64,000 nucleotides of DNA from Halothece sp. PCC 7418 (GCF_000317635.1 NC_019779.1:372001-436000), one strand, 5' to 3'. Positions 51,404 through 61,393 are shown, numbered from the stretch's first letter. The notes: generated by a model from the letters alone, not told the origin. Program-made: numbers and translations.

Positions 51404-52168
51404 GTGGATTATTTAGCGTTAGTTATTGGGAATTCTCGTTTACATTGGGGATGGTTGAAGGGAAAACAACTGTTACAAACTTGGGATACACCTCACTTAA
51501 AGAAACCTATTACTGATTTCCCTAGAGATTTATTTCCAAAATCAGTTACGGAATCTCTTCCTAATAAAACGTGGATTTATATTATTTCTGTTGTTCCTGA
51601 ACAGACAAAACTTTGGCAGAATTATCCTGATCAAACAGTGATTACTAAAGATCAGATTCCCCTGAATAATCTTTATGCTACTTTAGGCAGCGATCGCGCA
51701 GTGTGTGCTTATGGTGCAGGAGAAACCTATGGTTATCCAGTTTTAGTCATTGATGGGGGAACCGCGCTCACTTATACGGCGGTAGGGCAGCAAAAAGATT
51801 TTCTCGGTGGGGCAATTTTACCTGGTTTAAGGTTGCAATTACGAGCCTTAAACCAACAGACCGCAGCCCTTTCTGAAGCGAGTTTACCAGAAATTTTACC
51901 GCCGTTGTGGGCGAATTCTACAGATAGCGCGATCGCGAGTGGCGTAATTTATACTTTAATCAGTGGCATTTATTTTTACGTGACCGATTGGTTAAAAAGA
52001 TCCCCCGAAGGACAAATCATTTTCACTGGAGGTGATGCCATTTTACTCCATCATTATCTGCAAGAAAAAGATCCAACTTTTTCCCAGAAAATCATTATTG
52101 ATCAAAGATTAATGTTTCAAGGGATAGCAAGGCTAATCAGATGGGGTGAGTGGGAGAGGGGGGGGTGA
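51404..52168 (+). CDS. coaX: Type III pantothenate kinase
   Basis: A 254-residue ASKHA-fold kinase starting with GTG (51404). Seen: LALVIGNSRLHWGW (the phosphate-binding start, with Ile replacing the more common Asp), GSDRAVCAYGAGETYGYPVLVIDGGTALTYTAV with the second acid site, GGAILPGLRLQLRAL, and SGVIYTLISGIY. It makes 4'-phosphopantothenate, the first step in CoA synthesis, in the cytosol, without being inhibited by CoA. Another CoA gene, coaE, opens the window. Confidence 0.92.
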   Translation: MDYLALVIGNSRLHWGWLKGKQLLQTWDTPHLKKPITDFPRDLFPKSVTESLPNKTWIYIISVVPEQTKLWQNYPDQTVITKDQIPLNNLYATLGSDRAVCAYGAGETYGYPVLVIDGGTALTYTAVGQQKDFLGGAILPGLRLQLRALNQQTAALSEASLPEILPPLWANSTDSAIASGVIYTLISGIYFYVTDWLKRSPEGQIIFTGGDAILLHHYLQEKDPTFSQKIIIDQRLMFQGIARLIRWGEWERGG

Positions 52169-52204
52169 ACCCCAATTTTAAACTTTGAGCATCATTGCCT
52201 CTGA

Positions 52205-52963
<759 letters not shown>

Positions 52964-53135
52964 TTAAGGTTTTAATCTGTAATCAAATGAGCAACCTCTA
53001 GAGTCCTAGAAATTGGGACAAAAATCAATGGAGAAAGTGTGATTAGTTACTTGCGATTTCCCCGAATCCGATACAATCAAAGCAACTTTCTAAGTTTTGA
53101 TTTTAATTGTGGTGTGTTTTTTGGAGGATAGAGCC

Positions 53136-54476
53136 ATTAATTTATCAACTGAGACCCAACCCCCTTCTGTGCTAAAAATTTGGGGAGAAACCCAGTTAAA
53201 CGGACAGGTTACTATTAGTGGGGCAAAAAACTCTGCTTTAGCCATTATGGCAGGAACGCTGTTATGTGCGGATGAATGCCGTTTGCGGAATATTCCCTCT
53301 CTCGTCGATATTAATCACATGGGAGATGTTTTAAACAGTTTAGGACTGAAACTGAACCGCAACGGGGACACTTTAGAGATTAACGCCCAAGAGATTACAA
53401 CATCGAAACCCCCTTACGAACTTGTCTCTCGTTTACGGGCGAGTTTTTTTGTGATTGGGCCATTGTTAGCACGTTTAGGGGTGGCGCGAGTGCCTTTACC
53501 AGGGGGATGCGCGATCGGGGCGCGTCCAGTGGATCTTCATGTGCGAGGCTTAGAAGCCATGGGGGCAAAAGTCCGCATTGAACACGGGATTGTTTATGCC
53601 GATATTCCTGGCAGTAATAATCGCTTACAGGGAGCAGAGATTTATCTGGATTATCCCAGTGTCGGCGCAACAGAAACCATTTTAATGGCTGCTACCTTAG
53701 CCGAAGGGGAAACCCGCATTGAAAATGCAGCGCGAGAACCAGAAGTCGTTGATTTAGCCAATTTCTGCATCGCCATGGGGGCAAAAATTCAAGGTGCAGG
53801 CACAAATACGATTACGATTTCTGGGGTTAAATCCCTACACAGTGTGGATTATCCGATTATTCCAGATCGGATTGAAGCGGGAACGTTTTTAGTCGCGGGT
53901 GCGATTACCCATTCCGAAATTTCTTTATCACCCGTTGTTCCCGAGCATTTAACTCCTGTCATTGCCAAATTAAGAGCAATGGGAGTCAAAATTATCGCGG
54001 ATGCACCAAACTGCTTAAGTCTGATTCCGGGTACACTTCACGGAACTGATATTGAAACGCTTCCTTATCCTGGCTTTCCCACAGATATGCAAGCCCAACT
54101 GATGGCGTTACTCGCCCTGAGTGAAGGGGATAGTGTTATCACCGAAACCGTTTTTGAAAATCGTCTGCGTCATGTTGCTGAGTTTAAGCGGATGGGGGCT
54201 GATATTCGTTTGAAGGGTCAGCAAGCGATTATTCGGGGGGTTTCTATGCTGACGGGTGCGCCAGTTGTCGCCACCGATTTGCGAGCGTCTGCTGCGCTAG
54301 TGGTTGCTGGCTTAGCAGCCAAAGGCATCACCACGATTCAAGGGTTACATCATCTCGATCGCGGTTACGATAACTTAGAAGACAAATTACGTGGACTTGG
54401 GGCAAAATTGCAACGGGTGAGTATTGAAGAAACCGATCTTCCTGCAGAAGAATTAATTGAAGCTGAAAAACGCTAA
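53136..54476 (+). CDS. murA: UDP-N-acetylglucosamine 1-carboxyvinyltransferase
   Basis: About 446 residues. Signature parts: [45 protein letters not shown] with the active-site Cys ([11 protein letters not shown]), and the C-terminal [16 protein letters not shown]. It transfers enolpyruvate to UDP-GlcNAc, the first step of peptidoglycan synthesis. There is no ATG near the start of homology. GGAGG (53123-53127) sits eight bases before ATT 53136, which I take as the start. TTG codons at 53097 and 53121 are in frame but less well placed. Confidence 0.94.
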   Translation: MNLSTETQPPSVLKIWGETQLNGQVTISGAKNSALAIMAGTLLCADECRLRNIPSLVDINHMGDVLNSLGLKLNRNGDTLEINAQEITTSKPPYELVSRLRASFFVIGPLLARLGVARVPLPGGCAIGARPVDLHVRGLEAMGAKVRIEHGIVYADIPGSNNRLQGAEIYLDYPSVGATETILMAATLAEGETRIENAAREPEVVDLANFCIAMGAKIQGAGTNTITISGVKSLHSVDYPIIPDRIEAGTFLVAGAITHSEISLSPVVPEHLTPVIAKLRAMGVKIIADAPNCLSLIPGTLHGTDIETLPYPGFPTDMQAQLMALLALSEGDSVITETVFENRLRHVAEFKRMGADIRLKGQQAIIRGVSMLTGAPVVATDLRASAALVVAGLAAKGITTIQGLHHLDRGYDNLEDKLRGLGAKLQRVSIEETDLPAEELIEAEKR

Positions 54477-55008
54477 TCATTTGTTTTTGCTCAAGGGAAC
54501 TGAATCTAGAGAAAATGGGGAAGTTGAGGCGCGTCTTGGGTGACAATTTCCCCTGTTTTCCTGATTAGAAAGAGATTAGGCATAATAGAGATCAGATCCC
54601 TTTTTCCTTTTGCTCTCTTAGTTTCCGCTCGTTAAAAGCTAGACATTAATTGACATGGGTCGATTTTTGTTGACCTAGAAAGGTACGAGCGTGCAGACTC
54701 AGCCTTAAAAACCTATAACAAGGTAGGCTACCTTCTTTTCGTGATCACACCTTTCGGTGAACGCCAGCCGTTAGCTACTGTGGTCTGTAATTAAACTAAG
54801 TACCGATGCTTTATAAGGTCGTGTTACAGATGTAAAAAGCGATTAGAAGTTTGTCGAGGCCCACCTAACTGTTTTTCAGATTGGCGAAAGCAAGCCCTTT
54901 AGGAAAGGGAGATGGGCTTTGACCCATTTCCCTTCCCACTAAAAAGTAAAGTTAAGTCAAAAAATGTACAATAATTTACTTACTAGAGGTTAACCCCAGT
55001 GCTCAACG
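54477..55008. other. Structured 532-base intergenic region
   Basis: No protein gene. From about 54640 to 54940 the sequence is rich in palindromes: AAGGTAGGCTACCTT near 54720-54734, CACC-tttc-GGTG near 54750, and a 12-base stem AAGGGAGATGGG (54905-54916) with CCCATTTCCCTT (54923-54934), one wobble pair, loop of six. TTGACA occurs at 54650-54655 but no good -10 box follows at the right distance. Confidence 0.55.
54640..54940 (+). ncRNA. Candidate structured RNA between murA and a 2TM protein gene
   Basis: The palindromes listed for this gap, together with the absence of protein coding, suggest a structured transcript on the plus strand of roughly 200-300 bases. I considered 6S RNA, tmRNA and SRP RNA and could not match their conserved segments. 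The last stem (54905-54934) has no T run, so it is not a standard terminator. Confidence 0.25.
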
Positions 55009-55509
55009 ATGACAGTTACAGACACCTACACCCAACCCACTTATCGTCAAGAGGAAGTTCAAGAAATTTTACAACTCGCGATCGCGCAAAAGTCGAATCA
55101 AGGAGAATTCACCCGCGATCAACTCTTTGAAATGGCTGCGGAATTAGAGATTCCTCCAACCACGATTCAAGCTGCGGAAAAAGCGTGGTTAGACCAACAG
55201 CAAGAAGCCCAAAAACGCAAGGCTTTTGATAACTATCGTTGGCATCAAATTAAACAAAAAGTTGGCAAATATCTGATTACAAATAGTTTTCTGGTCACTC
55301 TCGATCTCCTCAAAGATACAACACTCAACTGGTCACCATTTATCTTTTTAATTTGGGGGTTATTTCTCTCTCTCGATATTTGGAAAACCTATCATCTGCA
55401 AGGAGAAGAATACGATCGCGCTTTTGAAAGCTGGAAACGCAAATATGAACTGCGACGTTCAGCAAAACTCCTCTGGCAAACCTTTAAGGAGAAATTAGCG
55501 GGTAATTAA
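55009..55509 (+). CDS. 2TM domain protein
   Basis: A protein of 166 residues. A helical N-terminal part (QEEVQEILQLAIAQKSNQGEFTRDQLFEMAAELEIPPTTIQAAEKAWL) resembles the small helix bundle often found before 2TM domains. Then YRWHQIKQKVGKYLITNSFLVTLDLL and WSPFIFLIWGLFLSLDIWKTYHLQGEEYDRAFE give the two hydrophobic helices and the conserved tail of the 2TM family. Function unknown; likely in the inner membrane. A HIP1 site lies near 55079. Confidence 0.78.
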   Translation: MTVTDTYTQPTYRQEEVQEILQLAIAQKSNQGEFTRDQLFEMAAELEIPPTTIQAAEKAWLDQQQEAQKRKAFDNYRWHQIKQKVGKYLITNSFLVTLDLLKDTTLNWSPFIFLIWGLFLSLDIWKTYHLQGEEYDRAFESWKRKYELRRSAKLLWQTFKEKLAGN

Positions 55510-55551
55510 TCATTAGTCATTGGTCACTGATTACTGATTACTGGTTACAGT
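55510..55551. repeat. Heptamer tandem repeat running into the amidase gene
   Basis: Six units in exact seven-base steps (TCATTAG, TCATTGG, TCACTGA, TTACTGA, TTACTGG, TTACAGT). The array starts just after the stop of the 2TM gene and extends past the amidase stop (55531-55533), so the last amidase residues (TVTSNQ) are encoded by the repeat. Confidence 0.75.
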
Positions 55552-56937
55552 GACGATTTTTTCTCGTTCTAAAATGCTAGCCAGTCGTAATAACAACGCT
55601 TCATTATAGGGAGAGGTAATGAGTTGTACGCCAAGAGGAAGACTCCCCGAGGGATAAATAGGAATAGATAAAACGGGTAAACCGACAAAAGAAATCGGTT
55701 GGGTAAAGCGTCCTAAATGAGGACGAACTTGTAAGGTTTCTCCTGAAATTTCTATGGTTTTTTGTCCTAAATAGGGCGCACAACAAGGGGTGCTTGGGGC
55801 AAGAATAATATCAAACTGTTGAAAGACTTCTCGCAGCCGATCGCGATACCAACTGCGAAACCGTTGCGCTTGATCATACCACTGACTCGGAATTAATGCC
55901 CCTGCTAAAAACCGATCGCGCGTTGCAGGGTCAAAATCCTGAGGGCGTGACCTAAGAGCGTGTAAATGTTGAGAAGCCCCTTCCGTTGCAGTAATAATAT
56001 AGGCTGCTGCTTTGGCTCGCTCGGATTCAGGTAACGTCACCCGTTGTGTTGTGCCTAAAATTCTCGCTAATTCTTCTACCACGGCTAAGGCTTCGGGTTG
56101 CGCCCCAGTGGCAAAATAACCATCAGCAACGGCTACCCGCACATCGCGAATCCCTAAATTGAGTTGGGGTAAACAAGGCTCTGGGGGATGCTTAGTGGAG
56201 ACAGGATCATCAAGATCTTCTCCTTGCAGTAAATCCATTACGGTTGCTAAATCGCGCACTGATCGCGCAAAAATACCAATATGGTCGAGACTATCACTAA
56301 GTAAAACCGTACCCGCCCGAGACAGTCGCCCATAGGTCGGTTTTAGCCCATAGACCCCACATAACGCTGCGGGGACGCGAACCGAGCCATTGGTATCTGA
56401 TCCCAGCGCGATCGGCACTAAACCTGCAGCAACCACTGCAGCAGAGGCCCCAGAAGACCCGCCAGCAATACGAGACGCATCATGAGGATTGGGAGTCGCG
56501 CCATAATGACTGTTTTCCGTGACGAAGCCATAGGCATATTCATCCATATTCAAGGCCCCCACTAAAACCGCTCCAGCTTGCTTCAAACGCGCGATCGCGC
56601 CTGCATCTTGTTGCGCTGGTGGCTGATCGGCATTAATTTTTGACCCTGCCAGAGTGGGGATTCCCGCGATATCAAACAAATTCTTGACGGCAAAGGGGAC
56701 TCCTGTCAAGATCCCGAGAGGACTCCCCTGCTCAATATGACGGTCAATGGTGCGGGCTTGCTTTTGCGCTGCTTCATTGGTGATTGTCGTAAAGCAATTT
56801 CGCGAGGGATTTTCCGCTTCGATTCGAGCCAGCATTGCTGTAATTACGTCTGTTGCGGTGCAGTGACGATGACGAATCGCCTGCGCGATCGCAACAGCAT
56901 CAAGGGTTTTCCAATCCGCATCCATGTTAAAACTCAC
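55531..56937 (-). CDS. Amidase, AtzE family
   Basis: About 468 residues. Start GTG 56937 is preferred because GGGGAG lies eight bases upstream; ATG 56925 is also possible. The amidase signature is complete: PFAVKNLFDIAGIPTLAGS with catalytic Lys, GGSSGASAAVVAAG with the Ser-cis-Ser pair, and GSDTNGSVRVPAALCGVYGLKPTYGR. It matches the AtzE-type amidohydrolases and is not GatA by context (no gatB/C nearby). Substrate unknown. Its last residues are encoded by heptamer repeats. Confidence 0.88.
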   Translation of the reverse strand: MSFNMDADWKTLDAVAIAQAIRHRHCTATDVITAMLARIEAENPSRNCFTTITNEAAQKQARTIDRHIEQGSPLGILTGVPFAVKNLFDIAGIPTLAGSKINADQPPAQQDAGAIARLKQAGAVLVGALNMDEYAYGFVTENSHYGATPNPHDASRIAGGSSGASAAVVAAGLVPIALGSDTNGSVRVPAALCGVYGLKPTYGRLSRAGTVLLSDSLDHIGIFARSVRDLATVMDLLQGEDLDDPVSTKHPPEPCLPQLNLGIRDVRVAVADGYFATGAQPEALAVVEELARILGTTQRVTLPESERAKAAAYIITATEGASQHLHALRSRPQDFDPATRDRFLAGALIPSQWYDQAQRFRSWYRDRLREVFQQFDIILAPSTPCCAPYLGQKTIEISGETLQVRPHLGRFTQPISFVGLPVLSIPIYPSGSLPLGVQLITSPYNEALLLRLASILEREKIVTVTSNQ

Positions 56938-57140
56938 GGTGAGAACTCCCCACCCCCTCATCAGAAAAACAGAGGAGGTAAAGAGAAGAAACCGTGCCTC
57001 CTAGGTGTGGTCAATTGAATTGATCATGGGCAAAAAGTGACTCCCGTTTCTCCTTTTTCAGTGATTGGTTGAGTCTAGTGAGAAAAGAGAAGAAACTCCC
57101 CCAACGGCTTCACTTGCATGACTATATCATCATTTCTTTG

Positions 57141-58028
57141 TTAGCGGTTATTGCCAATCTGCTCTTGCCAAGCTGTAGATTTCAGTAAACGCATCTCAAT
57201 ACGACGACGACCCTCATTTTCGCTGGTTTCTGGAGAGGTATCAAGGGTATGGTTTGGTTTTAACATTTGACCGGCGGAATAAGGAAGGAAATATTCAATT
57301 TGAGTTAACTGTCCTTCCTGTTGTGCTTGTTTCAAATAACGAATAATGGAGAGGGCTCGCATCATCCCTAAATCCAGGTTACTACCAGGGACTAAATTCG
57401 GAGTTTCTTCTTGATTAAACGCGGTAATTAGTTTTTCATCTAAATTGGAGCGTCCACCGCTTACGGGTAAACTATCGGTATGTCCAATCACTTCAATGGC
57501 ATCACAATCACACTGTTGACTTTGGCGATCTAAAACTGGAATAATGCGATTATCTAAAGCCCTTTCAAATGCGGGAGAAATTGCTGCTGATCCCACTGCA
57601 AAGCGATAACTTTGGTTTTGTTCGGAGAGAATAATAATCGGTGGACTTTCTGGGGTTTGGGCTAACGTTGCTTGTGCTTCGGCTAATTGCGCTCTTAACT
57701 CAGACACTTCTTCCGTTGTCGCTTGTGCTGCTTCTAATTTAGCTTGTAATTCCTCAACTTTTTCGGCTTTTTCTTGCAACGACTCCACTTTTTCTTGCAA
57801 AGAATAAACTTCTTCTGCAGTGTCTTGTGCCGAAGCTAATTGTCTTTGTAAACGGGGGATTTTGTCAGCCGTTGCTTGTGCTTGCGCTAACTTTTTTTCT
57901 AATTCTGGAACTTGACTTGCCACCTGCTCAGTTTCCAGCAAATTTAACCGTAATAGGACAAAAAAGATGACAAAAATGAAGGCAAGAAACGAAAAGATTT
58001 CAGAATATTTGAGGAACTTCGGATTCAT
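57141..58028 (-). CDS. OmpA/MotB-like domain protein with N-terminal TM and coiled coil
   Basis: A protein of 295 residues. A TM helix (IFSFLAFIFVIFFVLLRLNLL, residues about 11-31) is followed by a coiled coil with seven-residue Leu/Ala periodicity (to about residue 130). The C-terminal domain has the OmpA-type sequence IEVIGHTDSLPVSGGRSNLDEKL, LGMMRALSIIRYL and NEGRRRIEMRLL, binding peptidoglycan. Membership is MotB-like in order of parts. It may be a membrane-peptidoglycan tether or stator half. A MotA/ExbB-like protein with a coiled coil is at 32.6 kb; no link is shown. Confidence 0.85.
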   Translation of the reverse strand: MNPKFLKYSEIFSFLAFIFVIFFVLLRLNLLETEQVASQVPELEKKLAQAQATADKIPRLQRQLASAQDTAEEVYSLQEKVESLQEKAEKVEELQAKLEAAQATTEEVSELRAQLAEAQATLAQTPESPPIIILSEQNQSYRFAVGSAAISPAFERALDNRIIPVLDRQSQQCDCDAIEVIGHTDSLPVSGGRSNLDEKLITAFNQEETPNLVPGSNLDLGMMRALSIIRYLKQAQQEGQLTQIEYFLPYSAGQMLKPNHTLDTSPETSENEGRRRIEMRLLKSTAWQEQIGNNR

Positions 58029-58093
58029 TTCAGAAGGGGAATAACAGTGAGCAATTACCAGTTACCAAATAACCAGAAACGAAGAAGGAAAAA

Positions 58094-58675
58094 CTAATTT
58101 GAAACTTCTGCCATTTCAATTACTCGTTCATCTAAATCTTTGACTAAAAAATTTAAGGGTTTGGTGCGACGAACTTTAAACTTTAACCGTCGCGCTTGGA
58201 CTTGCATTAAAATTTGTTCTAAACAGTCGTGATCAAAACAGACGTGACGCTCACGGTCTTTATACCCATAGTTAGCCCCAGCAATGATATGTAACTGCGT
58301 ATTCTTTTTCAGTTGATACCAGAGTCCATCGGTGCCATTATAACTGGGATTGGTGGAAATGCCTGGATTGGCGGACATATAGAGGGGGTCCATCGCCGTT
58401 GCGCCTAGAGATTGTTCATAGTTGTAATAATAATGGAGGGGAACTTCCGCAATGGTTAAATTTAAAACTCCCTCATAAAACTGGCGCGCCACTTCTAAAT
58501 CCGATACCATAACTGTATAAACCTTGGGAGCACTGGTGAGGAACATCCACATTGCTCCAGCATAGGCAACCAAGAGCAATACCATAATGCCTTGAGTGGA
58601 AAAAACGGTATCGAGTCCGGGTAAAAAAGCCCCTAACCAAACTAAATTAACAATCGTTCCAGAAAGCATAAGCAA
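58094..58675 (-). CDS. VOC (glyoxalase-fold) family protein with N-terminal membrane segments
   Basis: A protein of 193 residues. Residues 1-50 have two hydrophobic helices (GTIVNLVWLGAFLPGLD and GIMVLLLVAYAGAMWMFL). The rest is a VOC domain: YTVMVSDLEVARQFYEGVLNLTIAEV, GLWYQLKKNTQLHIIAG, RHVCFDHDCLEQILMQVQ and FLVKDLDERVIEMAE, with His and Glu at possible metal sites. Enzymatic substrate unknown. Its membrane anchoring is unusual. Lies 65 bases upstream of the OmpA-like gene on the same strand. Confidence 0.75.
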   Translation of the reverse strand: MLMLSGTIVNLVWLGAFLPGLDTVFSTQGIMVLLLVAYAGAMWMFLTSAPKVYTVMVSDLEVARQFYEGVLNLTIAEVPLHYYYNYEQSLGATAMDPLYMSANPGISTNPSYNGTDGLWYQLKKNTQLHIIAGANYGYKDRERHVCFDHDCLEQILMQVQARRLKFKVRRTKPLNFLVKDLDERVIEMAEVSN

Positions 58676-58821
58676 ATCATTAAAAAATACAATAAAAGCT
58701 CACCGACAAACCAAATCGGATGGAGTAAAGTGCAATTAATCAGTCAATTGAGCTTTGGGTCTCAATCTAGCTCTAGGCTAGCTTACCTTATTCTATCTTT
58801 CGTATAGGTTGACGAAAAGCT

Positions 58822-59448
58822 GTGCAGATACCTCGTTTTCCAGAAGCTAATCATCCTTTAGTGCAACCGCTATTTCATCATAGCGATTTGGAATTGTTAA
58901 CACTGTTGCAAAACCATCCTGAACAGGGAAAACATTTTACGGCGATTTTTTGTCGGTATAGTCCTTTGATCTACACCATTATTCGTCACAGTGCGCGATC
59001 GCGCGTTCAATCTGACTATCTGTTTGCGATGATTTGGCGACATTTATATTATGAAATGCAAGGCTTAAATCCAGCTGAACTCGAAGCAACTGGGGAAAAT
59101 TCTTTACAAAGTTGGCTCATTAAAATGTCAGGCTTAGCATTGCGGGAAGTAGAAATTCCTCCAGTAGAAAACATTAACTATAGTTTAGAAGCAGCCCCCC
59201 CGCCATTTTGGTGTCATCTGGAAATTGCTTTGAATAAATTACCGCCGATTGTTCGCCTCATGGTTTTGATGGCGGAAACGTTTCATTGGAGTGAAGCGCG
59301 AATTGCAGATTATTTACAAGAAGTGGACGAACCCTTAACAGAAGCAGAAGTCAAAAGTGGACTCGAACAAGGATATCAACTGTTAGAAACCGCTTTACCA
59401 GATGATATTCGCATGATTTATTTATATAACAGAAACAGTGAGCCCTAA
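58822..59448 (+). CDS. Divergent sigma-70-like protein
   Basis: 208 residues, GTG start. Residues about 20-90 (LELLTLLQNHPEQGKHFTAIFCRYSPLIYTIIRHSARSRVQSDYLFAMIWRHLYYEMQGL) resemble a sigma region 2, and about 150-200 (ALNKLPPIVRLMVLMAETFHWSEARIADYL and EVKSGLEQGYQLLE) resemble region 4. Loops are shorter than in ECF sigma factors and DNA-contacting residues are not obvious, so it may be an ECF-like regulator or a fold relative. It is followed at 59 bases by a coiled-coil gene on the same strand, as a likely pair. Confidence 0.65.
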   Translation: MQIPRFPEANHPLVQPLFHHSDLELLTLLQNHPEQGKHFTAIFCRYSPLIYTIIRHSARSRVQSDYLFAMIWRHLYYEMQGLNPAELEATGENSLQSWLIKMSGLALREVEIPPVENINYSLEAAPPPFWCHLEIALNKLPPIVRLMVLMAETFHWSEARIADYLQEVDEPLTEAEVKSGLEQGYQLLETALPDDIRMIYLYNRNSEP

Positions 59449-59507
59449 GCTCATCATCAATTGCAAACAACGTTAAGATAAATCCTATAGATATCCCACC
59501 CAAAACC

Positions 59508-60554
59508 ATGAGCGAAGCTGATACCCCTAAATCTTCCCCCTTTTCGGACAATGATTATGATGCTATTGAAGAACTCATTGCGTCTGAGGATAACGACGAA
59601 AGTGATGAGCTTGATGAACTCCTTGCTTCACTTGAACCTTCTCCCTCGACTGAAGAAAACAATGACAATGAGTCTAGCTTAGATGAGTCGTTATTTTGGG
59701 AAGCAGACACCGAAGCAACGGAAGAAACGCCAGTCGTGACTCAACTTCAGGAACGAAATCATCAACTGTTACGCCGGAATGCTGAACTGCAAAGAGCTTT
59801 AGAAACGGCGCAAACGGAATTAGAACAGCAACAGTTTCGGTTACGACAAGCAGAGGACTTAAATGCACAGCAAAATGATGAAATTAATGCTGCGTCGGAA
59901 CAAAATTTAAGTTTGTCTCAAGAATTAAAAAATTATCGTTTGCAAGAACAACAACAAGCGGAAAAAATTACTCAGTTGACCCATCAGTTAAAAGTCTCTC
60001 AGCAACGAGTCGCTCAACTGGAACGAGAATGTGCTTTGATTCAAAAGCAATTTCAAGAACAATCTTATAAATTGTGTCAAGCTGAAAAATATTCTCGGGA
60101 TCTATCATTTCGCCTACAGCAACAGCGTCGTCATACTTGGCAATTTAAGTCTGCTCTGAATAAATGCCTAGAAACCACTGCGGAAAAAACAGATCAGGAA
60201 CTAATGCCGAATCCTCCCGTTTCATCTCAACCTATTCCTCCTTGGTCAAGTCAACAAAGTCATGTTTCTGTGAACCCAGATCAACCTGCGGTAGCAGAGG
60301 TGTCTTTTGAGGAAGAACCAGACTCTATACTAGAGATAACAGGGTTGTCGGAGGGAGAGTCAAAGATGCCCTCTGAGGGAGAACCATCAGATGCTACCAT
60401 GGCTGCTGAATCTTCTCAAAACGGTGTTAAAACCACCCCAAGTTTGCCCCATCGCGAAAGCAGTTCTCGCTTTTCTCCCTCTCCCTTGGTGAGCTCGAAC
60501 CGCAAAAAACGCCAGTCTTATGCAGCAGTGGAATTACCCAAGTTTGTTCGCTAG
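59508..60554 (+). CDS. Acidic coiled-coil protein
   Basis: A protein of 348 residues. N-terminal 75 residues are strongly acidic (many Asp/Glu/Ser: YDAIEELIASEDNDESDELDELL). A coiled coil covers about residues 80-225 (RNHQLLRRNAELQRALETAQTELEQQQFRLRQAEDLNAQQ and so on). The C-terminal part is Ser/Pro/Gly-rich and ends in a conserved-looking basic tail NRKKRQSYAAVELPKFVR. No family recognised. Its pairing with the sigma-like gene upstream suggests a regulatory or scaffolding partnership. Confidence 0.75.
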   Translation: MSEADTPKSSPFSDNDYDAIEELIASEDNDESDELDELLASLEPSPSTEENNDNESSLDESLFWEADTEATEETPVVTQLQERNHQLLRRNAELQRALETAQTELEQQQFRLRQAEDLNAQQNDEINAASEQNLSLSQELKNYRLQEQQQAEKITQLTHQLKVSQQRVAQLERECALIQKQFQEQSYKLCQAEKYSRDLSFRLQQQRRHTWQFKSALNKCLETTAEKTDQELMPNPPVSSQPIPPWSSQQSHVSVNPDQPAVAEVSFEEEPDSILEITGLSEGESKMPSEGEPSDATMAAESSQNGVKTTPSLPHRESSSRFSPSPLVSSNRKKRQSYAAVELPKFVR

Positions 60555-60626
60555 CTGGTTTCTGTCATTGGGGCGGTGCGAAAAACTCGGAAAATCGGTT
60601 AAACTAAGCGCAATAGCGACCAACGG

Positions 60627-60641
60627 TCACCTTCGGTGACA
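60627..60641. repeat. Small hairpin in the spacer before the YggT gene
   Basis: GTCACC (60627-60632) pairs with GGTGAC (60636-60641) with a three-base TTC loop. It lies about 75 bases after the stop of the coiled-coil gene. Confidence 0.6.
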
Positions 60642-60695
60642 GAAGGCGTAATCTCTGACTTGCTCAATTGAATCTAGAAATCCCTATAAATCCTT

Positions 60696-60956
60696 ATGAG
60701 TCCAACTGCATTACTAACGGATAGTCTCGCTAACTTTCTTAATATTTATCTTCTTCTGATCTTTGTGCGGATTCTCTTAAGCTGGTTTCAAACAGCGGGC
60801 TGGGCCCAACAAGCAATGTCATTCCTCAGCCCGGTTACTGATCCCTATCTAAATATTTTCCGCTCTTTTATCCCTCCTTTAGGTGGGATTGATTTATCTC
60901 CGATTTTGGCAATTTTTAGCCTGCAAATTATTTCTAGCTTATTAACGAGTGTTTAA
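60696..60956 (+). CDS. YggT family membrane protein
   Basis: An 86-residue membrane protein with two hydrophobic helices, VRILLSWFQ after the first helix, and the YggT/Ycf19 signature LSPVTDPYLNIFRSFIPPLGGIDLSPILAI. YggT/Ycf19 proteins have roles in osmotic stress, chloroplast nucleoid structure or thylakoid biogenesis. It ends four bases within the convergent gene below. Confidence 0.88.
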   Translation: MSPTALLTDSLANFLNIYLLLIFVRILLSWFQTAGWAQQAMSFLSPVTDPYLNIFRSFIPPLGGIDLSPILAIFSLQIISSLLTSV

Positions 60957-61393
60957 AACCGAACTCTCGGGCTAACACGGCTAGAGAAGCCCGAGGCTTT
61001 AAATTGCTCAAGCTGTAATGGCGTTGGTTGATTAGCCGGGACGCTAATTCTAAGGCTAAATTCGCTAACGCCAGGAGGCACTTCTGAAATAGAACCGACA
61101 CGAGTGCGGTTTTGGAGGACGGGATTACCATTAGCATCGTAAATCCGTCCAAAAACGTCTGCATCATAGATGGTTTTACCCGAGGGGTTTTTCGCTTTTC
61201 CCGTGACCAGAAAACAACTGGCTGCATTAGAACTCCCACTGAGTAATCCCCCTTCATATTCTTCGGGACACTCTTGGTAGGAAACATTAGAAAGTTTAAT
61301 TTGTGTCTTTGCTTCCGCCTCTGGAGAAATGAACAGTCCTCCTAGCCAAAACATGAGGGAAAGGGCGATCACGGCTATGGTTTGAAATCTCAT
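60953..61393 (-). CDS. Exported hypothetical protein
   Basis: 146 residues from ATG 61393 (MRFQTIAVIALSLMFWLGGLF), a signal peptide cut near AEA-KT. A longer start exists. The mature region reads IKLSNVSYQECPEEYEGGLLSGSSNAASCFLVTGKAKNPSGKTIYDADVFGRIYDANGNPV, with two Cys likely disulfide bonded, and a Fn3-like/FxLYD-like beta pattern. Periplasmic or lumen. Family unknown. Overlaps the end of YggT by four bases. Confidence 0.75.
   Translation of the reverse strand: MRFQTIAVIALSLMFWLGGLFISPEAEAKTQIKLSNVSYQECPEEYEGGLLSGSSNAASCFLVTGKAKNPSGKTIYDADVFGRIYDANGNPVLQNRTRVGSISEVPPGVSEFSLRISVPANQPTPLQLEQFKASGFSSRVSPRVRF

Noticed and set aside
54640-54940. 6S RNA, tmRNA or SRP RNA
   Set aside because: No match to the tmRNA ends, the SRP loop or the 6S central bubble could be seen by eye; kept only as an unnamed structured RNA candidate.
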